DNA of 21,142 bases, from positions 1 through 21,142 of the forward strand of contig DMAZ01000059.1 of the NCBI GenBank assembly GCA_003446335.1, in the 5' to 3' direction. Each line of letters starts with the position of its first letter. The first letter of the stretch is position 1. Both the position numbers and the translations under genes were made by a program. Positions 15,531 through 21,142 of the stretch are shown here, piece by piece. The stretch is from Lachnospiraceae bacterium (GTDB taxonomy: Bacteria > Bacillota_A > Clostridia > Lachnospirales > Lachnospiraceae). The notes under the pieces were generated by a model that did not search any database, was not told where the DNA came from, and saw nothing but the letters and a program-made list of their open reading frames with translations.

Positions 15531-16901
15531 ATGGAGAAACAGATGCGAAGAAAAGCAGCTTTTCACAGCCTCGGCTGTAAAGTGAATTCCTATGAGACAG
15601 ATGCTATGCGCCAGAGTCTTCTGGCAGAGGGGTACGAAGAAGTCCCGTTCGCTCCGGGAGCGGATGTATACATTATAAACACCTGTACAGTGACAAATAT
15701 AGCCGACCGCAAGTCCAGGCAGATGCTCCATCGGGCCCGTGAGATGAATCCGGATGCTGTCGTCGTCGCAGCCGGCTGCTATGTGCACGACGCGGAGGAT
15801 GTGCTGAAGAAAGATCCGGCTGTGGATGTAATCGTCGGAAACCATGAGAAGGGAATGCTCCCGGCTGTTCTGGCGGAATATTTCAGCAACCGGGATCAGT
15901 CCAGAGGGACTGCGGTAGCTGATATCGGCCGGATCCGGGAGTATGACGAACTCAATTTTGTGCCGGACGGAGAACATACGCGGGCATTTGTCAAAATACA
16001 GGATGGCTGCAATCAGTTCTGTTCATACTGTATGATTCCCTATGTGAGAGGACGGGTACGCAGCCGCCGGGAAGAAGAGATCCTGCGGGAGGTGAGGGAA
16101 CTTGCCGCCCGCGGTTATCGGGAAATTGTATTTACCGGTATCCATATCAGTTCCTATGGGCTGGATTTTGACTATCCCGGGGAAGTTCGACAGACGCCGT
16201 TCGCAAAGAACGCGACGACCAATTTGCGGATGACGGAACTTATCAAAAAGACTGCCGGGATTCAGGGGATTGAGAGAATACGGCTCGGATCGCTGGAACC
16301 GGGGATCATTACCGAAGAATTTGTCCGCATGCTATCGCAGATCCCTGCATTCTGTCCGTCGTTCCACCTGTCCATGCAGAGCGGCTGTGACGAGACGCTT
16401 GCGCGAATGAGGAGAAAATATACTTCCGGTGATTTTGCGGAAAAAGTAAGTCTGCTCCGTTCCTGTTTTGACCGGCCGGCCATCACGACGGATGTTATTG
16501 TGGGATTTCCGGGAGAGACCGAGGAGGAATTTGCAGATACCGCTTCGTTCATACGGGATATCCATTTTTCCAGGATGCATGTTTTTAAATATTCGGTGAG
16601 AAAAGGGACGGCTGCAGCGAAAATGGCGGGACAGATCCCGGAGAAAAAGAAACAGGAACGATCCAAAGTGCTGCTTGCCATCGACAGGGAGGAGAGAAGT
16701 GCCTATGCCCGCTCATTCCTTTTTGAACCGGTCTCCGTCCTTTTTGAGGAGCGTGTTGTTCTGGACGGAAGAAAGTATATGAAAGGATATACACGCGAAT
16801 ATGTGCCGGTCCTTCTTCATACGGATGAGGACCTTACGAATACGATCAGAGAGGTGATCCCGCTCAATGTCACCGCAGATGGTGAGCTGATCCTGGAATG
16901 A
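15531..16901 (+). CDS. mtaB: tRNA (t6A37) methylthiotransferase MtaB
   Basis: This 456-residue radical-SAM enzyme adds a methylthio group to N6-threonylcarbamoyladenosine at position 37 of tRNA. The N-terminal domain binds one [4Fe-4S] cluster through Cys16 (HSLGCKVNSYETD), Cys52 (INTCTVTN) and Cys83 (AAGCYV). The radical-SAM cluster motif CNQFCSYC has Cys160, 164 and 167. A TRAM-like tail follows FEPVSVLFEERV. CKVN and CTVTNIAD are typical of MtaB rather than MiaB. The ATG at 15531 gives the longest protein; the ATG at 15543 has GGAG six bases upstream and is an equally good start. In Bacillus the homologue yqeV follows rsmE directly. Confidence 0.94.
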   Translation: MEKQMRRKAAFHSLGCKVNSYETDAMRQSLLAEGYEEVPFAPGADVYIINTCTVTNIADRKSRQMLHRAREMNPDAVVVAAGCYVHDAEDVLKKDPAVDVIVGNHEKGMLPAVLAEYFSNRDQSRGTAVADIGRIREYDELNFVPDGEHTRAFVKIQDGCNQFCSYCMIPYVRGRVRSRREEEILREVRELAARGYREIVFTGIHISSYGLDFDYPGEVRQTPFAKNATTNLRMTELIKKTAGIQGIERIRLGSLEPGIITEEFVRMLSQIPAFCPSFHLSMQSGCDETLARMRRKYTSGDFAEKVSLLRSCFDRPAITTDVIVGFPGETEEEFADTASFIRDIHFSRMHVFKYSVRKGTAAAKMAGQIPEKKKQERSKVLLAIDREERSAYARSFLFEPVSVLFEERVVLDGRKYMKGYTREYVPVLLHTDEDLTNTIREVIPLNVTADGELILE

Positions 16902-16936
16902 CATACGGAAGTTTTAATTCTTTACTATTAAACAGA

Positions 16937-16966
16937 TTGAGTGTAAAATGCATATATATGTAAATT
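16937..16966 (+). promoter_or_regulatory. Possible promoter of the ireB-ruvX cluster
   Basis: TTGAGT (16937-16942) and TAAATT (16961-16966), preceded directly by TG, are 18 bases apart in an AT-rich gap after mtaB. The -10 matches the consensus at four of six bases. No terminator is visible after mtaB, so read-through is also possible. Confidence 0.4.
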
Positions 16967-17009
16967 GCGTTACTATGCCCGAGGGGTGAGATGTAAGAGA
17001 GGTTACGTT

Positions 17010-17285
17010 ATGGCAGATTTAGGAAATACACAATATTTTAAAGTGAAATCCGGACCGGAGATCCACGTGAAGGATGTTCTGAATGTGGTTTATAACGCAA
17101 TGGCGGAAAAAGGCTACAATCCTGTCAATCAGATCGTGGGTTACATCATGTCCGGAGACCCTACTTATATTACCAGCTATAAAAATGCGAGAAGTATGAT
17201 CATGAAAGTCGAGAGGGATGAGCTGGTCGAGGAACTCCTCAGAGCTTATATCAGGAATCGTTCCTGGCAGGATCCGGAGGAATAA
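17010..17285 (+). CDS. IreB family regulatory phosphoprotein (UPF0297)
   Basis: This 91-residue protein begins MADLGNTQYFKV and contains the family stretches VLNVVYNAMAEKGYNPVNQIVGYIMSGDPTYIT and AYIRNRSW. In Enterococcus faecalis IreB is phosphorylated on N-terminal threonines by the Ser/Thr kinase IreK and affects cephalosporin resistance; here Thr7 is the only threonine in that position range. A kinase of that type is not in the window. The ATG at 17010 follows AGAGAGG; the frame is open 45 bases further up, but the family starts here. Its stop codon overlaps the ruvX start by one base (TAATG), so the two are co-translated. Confidence 0.94.
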   Translation: MADLGNTQYFKVKSGPEIHVKDVLNVVYNAMAEKGYNPVNQIVGYIMSGDPTYITSYKNARSMIMKVERDELVEELLRAYIRNRSWQDPEE

Positions 17286-17701
17286 TGAGGATCCTCGGAC
17301 TTGATTACGGGTCAAAGACAGTCGGAGTGGCTGTCTCTGATCTGTTGGGGATTACTGCGCAGAGACTTGAAATTATACGACGTCCCAAGGAGAATCATCT
17401 GCGTCAGACGTTTCGCCGAATTGAGGAAATTGCGGAGGAATATCAGATCGAGTCGGTCGTATTGGGATATCCGCTCAATATGGATGATACGGTAGGGGAC
17501 AGGGCGGAGAAGACTCTCGCGTTCAGGCAGGAGCTCGAAAAACGTCTGAACGTCCCTGTTTTTCTTGTTGATGAAAGACTGACGACTGTTGAGGCGGATG
17601 AGATCATGGAAGAATGCGGGATACCCCGCAAGGACTTTAAAAAATATGTGGATATGATTGCTGCGGAAATTATTCTGCAGGATTATCTGAACATGAAATG
17701 A
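17285..17701 (+). CDS. ruvX: Holliday junction resolvase-like RuvX (YqgF)
   Basis: This 138-residue protein has an RNase H-like fold. It begins MRILGLDYGSKTVGVAVSD, where Asp7 is the first catalytic acid. VVLGYPLNMDDTVGDRA, FLVDERLTTVEAD and the C-terminal VDMIAAEIILQDYL (Asp123) supply the rest of the site. YqgF proteins have been linked to Holliday-junction resolution and to pre-16S rRNA 5' end maturation; which applies here is not visible. It overlaps ireB by one base and has no separate ribosome binding site apart from GGAGG inside the end of ireB. The order ireB-ruvX-DUF1292 matches yrzL-yrrK-yrzB of Bacillus. Confidence 0.95.
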   Translation: MRILGLDYGSKTVGVAVSDLLGITAQRLEIIRRPKENHLRQTFRRIEEIAEEYQIESVVLGYPLNMDDTVGDRAEKTLAFRQELEKRLNVPVFLVDERLTTVEADEIMEECGIPRKDFKKYVDMIAAEIILQDYLNMK

Positions 17702-17918
17702 ATACCATATTTCGTCGGGCAGTGTTGTTTCGGATATACCGGATACGACTGCCTGGCGGTCACCAGCCAGATTCATGGTGGTTCCTGTAGCAGCGAAGAG
17801 AGGAAATCACTGCAGCAGGATACATCATGAAAGGATTGTTTCGGCCAGATGTCAGGCAGCTGATTTGAGAAATCTGACGGGCGTGAAAACAGATTTCGTA
17901 CGTTTACCGGAGGTTATA

Positions 17919-18185
17919 ATGAAAGTCGAATCAATTACCTTTAAAGATGAGAACAATAATGATCAGGAATTTTACGTTGTGGAGCAGACGCGTGTGAACG
18001 GGATTAATTATCTTCTGGTCGCGGATACACCGGAAGGAGATGCGGAAGCTCTGATTCTGAAAGAAATATCCGAAGAGAGCGCTGCGGAGGCGGAATATGT
18101 CCCGGTGGAAGACCATGCTCAGTTAGAGGCGCTCATGAAATTATTTACGGAATTACTTGAGGACGACGTTGAAATTCAGCTTTGA
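17919..18185 (+). CDS. DUF1292 family protein (YrzB-like)
   Basis: This 88-residue acidic protein of unknown function belongs to the DUF1292 family by its pattern: an N-terminal beta-rich part (ITFKDENNNDQEFYVVEQTRVNGINYLLVAD), then AEALILKEISEES and a C-terminal helix (QLEALMKLFTELLEDD). It is the usual third gene after ireB and ruvX in Firmicutes. The ATG at 17919 has an excellent GGAGG site; the open frame upstream to 17775 has no such signal and lies in the spacer. The 217-base gap from ruvX is long for this operon. RNase J begins 17 bases after its stop codon. Confidence 0.9.
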   Translation: MKVESITFKDENNNDQEFYVVEQTRVNGINYLLVADTPEGDAEALILKEISEESAAEAEYVPVEDHAQLEALMKLFTELLEDDVEIQL

Positions 18186-18202
18186 ACGAAACGGAGGACA
18201 TA

Positions 18203-19936
18203 TTGAGTAATCAGGAAAACAGAATAGAAAGCAGAGAATTATCAGAGTCGTCAGGCAGGGACAGAACAGCACATAAAAGTGCGGACGAATTAAAAATTAT
18301 TCCTCTCGGAGGACTTGAGAGAATCGGAATGAACATCACAGCCTTTGAGTACCGTGACAGCATCGTCGTGGTGGACTGTGGAATGGCATTCCCGGAGGAC
18401 GATATGCTCGGCATAGACTTTGTGCTTCCGGATACGACCTATCTGGAAGAAAATTACAGCAAAGTCAAGGGCTTTGTGATCACACATGGGCATGAGGACC
18501 ATATCGGTGCTATCCCGTATGTGTTCCGCAAGATCAATGTTCCTATTTATACGACAAAACTGACGATGGCCCTGATCGAGAATAAGCTCGAAGAACATGG
18601 TATGATGCAGACTGTGCCCCGCAGGATCGTAGAGTTCGGAGATACGATTACATTCGGCGATATTAAAGTCGAATTTATCAAAACGAACCACTCTATTCAG
18701 GATGCTGCGGCACTGGCTATCTACACGCCTGCGGGAACTGTCGTACATACAGGCGACTTTAAGGTCGATTATACTCCGGTCTTCGGAGATGCAATCGACC
18801 TGCAGCGTTTTGCGGAGCTCGGACGAAACGGTGTTCTGGCGCTGATGTGTGATTCGACAAATGCCGAGCGGCCGGGACATACGATGTCGGAGAAGACGGT
18901 CGGAGCTACATTTGACAGAATTTTTTCCGAGCACATTAACTCAAGACTGATCATCGCTACGTTCGCGTCAAATATCGACCGCGTCCAGCAGATCATTAAT
19001 TCCGCTTCCAAGTACGGACGGAAAGTCTGTCTGGAAGGTCGTTCGATGGTAAGCGTGATCGGAACAGCCATTAAAATCGGATATGTTGACGTGCCGGATG
19101 GAACCCTGGTAACACTGGACGAGCTGCGCAATTATCCGCCGGAGAAAATTGTGCTTGTCACAACGGGCAGTCAGGGAGAATCGATGGCTGCGCTTTCCCG
19201 TATGGCAGCTAACCTTCATAAGAAAGTGAAAATCATGCCGGGGGATGTGATCGTCTTTTCATCACATCCGATTCCGGGGAACGAGAAGGCTGTTTCGAAT
19301 GTTATAAATGAACTGGCTGAAATCGGTGCCACCGTTCTCTTTGAGGACGCTCATGTTTCCGGCCATGCTTGTCAGGAAGACATTAAGCTTATTTATTCAC
19401 TCGTTCAGCCGAAGTACGCGATTCCGGTGCATGGAGAGATGCGGCATCTTCGCGCTCAGGCGGCGGTTGCCGAATCGCTGGGTATCTCCAAAGATAATAT
19501 TTTTATTCTCCATTCGGGTGATGTCCTTGAAGTCAGCGAGGAACATGCCAGAATAATCGGGAAAGTTCAGACCGGAACAATTCTTGTGGACGGTCTGGGT
19601 GTCGGAGATGTGGGGAATATTGTCATCAGAGACAGGCAGAGATTGTCGGAAGACGGTATTATAGTTGTCGTTCTCACGCTGGAGCAGTATACGAACCGGC
19701 TGCTTGCCGGACCGGATCTGGTTTCCCGTGGATTTGTCTATGTGAGAGAGTCGGAAGACCTTCTTGAAGAGGCAACGAGGACAGTTGAAGATGCGGTATG
19801 GCGGTGCCTTGACCGGAAGGTGACGGACTGGGCCAAGATCAAGACGGAGATCAAGGATGATCTCAGCGGATTTGTCTGGAAAAGGACTCAGCGCCGGCCG
19901 ATGATTCTTCCGATCATTATGGAAGCCTGTCCGTAA
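18203..19936 (+). CDS. Ribonuclease J
   Basis: This 577-residue metallo-beta-lactamase/beta-CASP nuclease degrades and matures RNA by 5' to 3' exonuclease and endonuclease activity. It has the zinc motif HGHEDH at 95-100, GLERIGMNITAFEYRDSIVVVDCG before it, HTGDFKVDYTP, the CDSTNAERPG motif, TTGSQGE and the histidine motif VHGEMRHL near residue 410. The C-terminal domain is present. The start is most likely the TTG at 18203, six bases after ACGGAGG; an earlier TTG at 18182 overlaps the previous stop codon and has no such site. Whether it is RNase J1 or J2 cannot be decided from one copy. Confidence 0.96.
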   Translation: MSNQENRIESRELSESSGRDRTAHKSADELKIIPLGGLERIGMNITAFEYRDSIVVVDCGMAFPEDDMLGIDFVLPDTTYLEENYSKVKGFVITHGHEDHIGAIPYVFRKINVPIYTTKLTMALIENKLEEHGMMQTVPRRIVEFGDTITFGDIKVEFIKTNHSIQDAAALAIYTPAGTVVHTGDFKVDYTPVFGDAIDLQRFAELGRNGVLALMCDSTNAERPGHTMSEKTVGATFDRIFSEHINSRLIIATFASNIDRVQQIINSASKYGRKVCLEGRSMVSVIGTAIKIGYVDVPDGTLVTLDELRNYPPEKIVLVTTGSQGESMAALSRMAANLHKKVKIMPGDVIVFSSHPIPGNEKAVSNVINELAEIGATVLFEDAHVSGHACQEDIKLIYSLVQPKYAIPVHGEMRHLRAQAAVAESLGISKDNIFILHSGDVLEVSEEHARIIGKVQTGTILVDGLGVGDVGNIVIRDRQRLSEDGIIVVVLTLEQYTNRLLAGPDLVSRGFVYVRESEDLLEEATRTVEDAVWRCLDRKVTDWAKIKTEIKDDLSGFVWKRTQRRPMILPIIMEACP

Positions 19937-19990
19937 TTGGGGGAAAATACATATTGGTAACCCCCGTCCGACGATGGAGGACATCTTAAA

Positions 19991-20329
19991 ATGAGCAGTA
20001 TTGAAAAAAGCACACAGGAACTGATAACAAGCATAAAAAACGGGGCGGCTTATAAACAATTCCGAAAGTGTGAAAAAGCGCTGGAAAAGTATCCGGGACT
20101 GACAGAAAAACTTGATCGGCTTCGGGGGGATATTTACCGGATGTATTATGAATCGGAGAACGAAGACCTGCTGGACAGCACGGAGGAGCTTCAGAAAATC
20201 TATCAGGAAATGCATAAAATCCCGGAAGTAAATGCATATCTTGACGCTGAGACAGAACTTTGTATGCAGATAAGATCGGTCTACAGATGTCTTGTTGATG
20301 AAATCGGGATCAGGCTTCCTGTTCTGTAA
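19991..20329 (+). CDS. YlbF/YmcA family protein
   Basis: This 112-residue, mostly helical protein fits the YlbF/YmcA (DUF964) family: two long helices, the segment YKQFRKCEKALEKYPGL and the later VNAYLDAETELCMQIRSVYRCLVDEI. In Bacillus subtilis YlbF and YmcA form the Ric complex with YaaT, which affects RNase Y-dependent mRNA processing, competence and biofilm formation. It follows RNase J by 54 bp and has GGAGG before its ATG, so an RNA-processing role is a fair inference. The Cys residues seen here (Cys27, Cys91, Cys100) could be relevant to cluster or metal binding, but this is not shown. Confidence 0.82.
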   Translation: MSSIEKSTQELITSIKNGAAYKQFRKCEKALEKYPGLTEKLDRLRGDIYRMYYESENEDLLDSTEELQKIYQEMHKIPEVNAYLDAETELCMQIRSVYRCLVDEIGIRLPVL

Positions 20330-20383
20330 AGGAACAGGGGCAGGAAAAGTCAGTGATGACATGTGAATCGGAAAGAGGAGCGT

Positions 20384-20833
20384 ATGGCAGCTAAAAAGAA
20401 TAAAGATGTAGGATATAAGGTGACTGTAATGGGCGCGAGAGGAATCATTAAACTTCTTCTGGTTGCGCTCGTCATTATTTTCTTTATTTTCCTGGCCAGG
20501 ACTTCCTATATTTTCGGCTTTTCCATTTTTAACGAGACCCCGGTGAATTCGGAATCCCCCACAGAGATGCTTGTTGAGATTCCGAAAGAGACATCTACTT
20601 TAGAAATAGCCGGCACATTGGAAGAAAACGGTCTCATTGAGAACCGGTTCATTTTCCTGATCCAGGAACGTTTCTCTGCTTACCACGGCAAGCTCGAGCC
20701 GGGCAGATATTATCTGAATACGGGGATGACTCCTTCTCAGATCATCAAGATCCTCGCGCGCCAGGACACGGAGAATCAGCCGGAACAGGAAGATGAGAGC
20801 ACGGATACAGATTCATCGGTATCGAAAGGATAG
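20384..20833 (+). CDS. Short MltG/YceG-like membrane protein without catalytic domain
   Basis: This 149-residue protein has a basic N-terminus, one transmembrane helix (about 22-43) and an extracytoplasmic domain. The domain contains VEIPKETSTLEIAGTLEENGLIENRFIFLI, then KLEPGRYYLNTGMTPSQIIKIL. This is the LysM-like N-terminal part of the endolytic transglycosylase MltG. Full MltG is about 330-380 residues, and the catalytic half with its Glu is missing: the protein ends in an acidic, probably disordered tail. It occupies the place of yrrL (mltG) in the Bacillus cluster. It may bind peptidoglycan or regulate cell-wall synthesis without cleaving it. The ATG at 20384 follows GAGGAG. Confidence 0.8.
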   Translation: MAAKKNKDVGYKVTVMGARGIIKLLLVALVIIFFIFLARTSYIFGFSIFNETPVNSESPTEMLVEIPKETSTLEIAGTLEENGLIENRFIFLIQERFSAYHGKLEPGRYYLNTGMTPSQIIKILARQDTENQPEQEDESTDTDSSVSKG

Positions 20834-20834
20834 T

Positions 20835-21142
20835 ATGAACGAGGCGGAGAGAATGAAGATCTTTCTCGCATCGCTGGATCCCGGAAACTCGGTATTCCTG
20901 AATGAGCTGGAGAAAAAGGCCCGCAGGGAATATATTCCGATTATTCGTCATGAGACGCAAAGCGTTCTCAGAGTGCTTCTTACACAGACAAGACCCGCGG
21001 AAATTCTGGAGGTAGGAACTGCCATCGGATTTTCCGCGATTCTTATGTGCGAGAATTCGGAAGCCAGGATCACAACGATCGAGAATTATGAAAAAAGAAT
21101 AGAGCCGGCCAGGGAGAATTTTAAAAAGGCGGGCGTCAGTGA
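20835..21142 (+). CDS. SAM-dependent O-methyltransferase, TrmR/YrrM-like (partial)
   Basis: The first 102 residues are present; the gene runs off the right edge. It starts one base after the preceding stop codon, with AAAGGA upstream. An N-terminal helical part (MKIFLASLDPGNSVFLNELEKKA) leads to the SAM-binding motif EILEVGTAIGFSAILM and the acidic end of strand 2 (ITTIENYEKR). This matches class I catechol-type O-methyltransferases such as YrrM/TrmR, which methylates 5-hydroxyuridine in tRNA in Bacillus subtilis. The location after the MltG-like gene is the same as that of yrrM. The N-terminus, motif and synteny support the call; the rest is unseen. Confidence 0.85.
   Translation, partial: MNEAERMKIFLASLDPGNSVFLNELEKKARREYIPIIRHETQSVLRVLLTQTRPAEILEVGTAIGFSAILMCENSEARITTIENYEKRIEPARENFKKAGVS

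Noticed and set aside
17698..17790. 30-codon reading frame starting in the ruvX stop codon
   Set aside because: The coupling is attractive, but the peptide is Arg-rich and featureless, there is no other coding evidence, and frames of this length occur by chance.
19939..19965. GGGGG/CCCCC pairing after RNase J as a terminator
   Set aside because: The stem has only five pairs around a 17-base loop and no T tract follows.

Overview
The window is a gene-dense bacterial chromosome segment with short gaps, AGGAGG-type ribosome binding sites and compact rho-independent terminators. Gene content and order point to Clostridia, most likely Lachnospiraceae. The evidence is a dnaK-dnaJ-prmA-rsmE block, a cysteine desulfurase next to a rhodanese-less ThiI, an IreB-RuvX-DUF1292 operon, RNase J and a YlbF-family protein. 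I see no rRNA, tRNA, CRISPR array, insertion sequence or prophage gene. Most of the window is housekeeping; the less ordinary parts are a transporter operon, one IMP dehydrogenase and several non-coding structures.

Layout. 1-3796 (+): the end of dnaK, then dnaJ, prmA and rsmE, with a terminator after dnaK and a long nested palindrome between dnaJ and prmA. 3797-5525 (+): guaB with its own promoter and terminator. 5527-6755 (-): truA and a small two-helix membrane protein that overlap by 4 bases. 6756-6860: a divergent promoter region with an 11-bp inverted repeat. 6861-9323 (+): a NifS/IscS-type cysteine desulfurase and thiI, closed by a strong terminator. 9385-15016 (+): a four-gene MacB-like ABC export operon with an unusual order (adaptor, ATPase, very large adaptor, permease) and no outer-membrane partner. 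15040-15114: a near-consensus promoter that runs straight into a terminator. 15128-15361 (-): an HPr-like protein without the active-site histidine. 15531-16901 (+): the tRNA methylthiotransferase mtaB. 17010-21142 (+): ireB, ruvX, a DUF1292 gene, RNase J, a YlbF-family gene, a short MltG-like membrane protein, and the start of a TrmR/YrrM-like O-methyltransferase cut by the window edge.

How the genes work together. Four groups stand out: protein folding and ribosome or tRNA modification (DnaK/DnaJ, PrmA, RsmE, TruA, MtaB, ThiI with its sulfur donor, TrmR-like); purine synthesis (GuaB); RNA processing (RNase J, YlbF, RuvX); and envelope functions (the MacB-like exporter, the MltG-like protein, IreB). 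Compared from memory with Bacillus subtilis, two conserved clusters are split here. About 11.7 kb lies between rsmE and mtaB, and an RNase J/ylbF pair lies inside the yrzL-yrrK-yrzB-yrrL-yrrM cluster.

The items I would look at first are the dual-adaptor transporter with its roughly 400-residue insertion, the IMP dehydrogenase that resembles the Tritrichomonas foetus enzyme, the nested palindrome at 1930-2033, and the promoter-terminator unit at 15040-15114.
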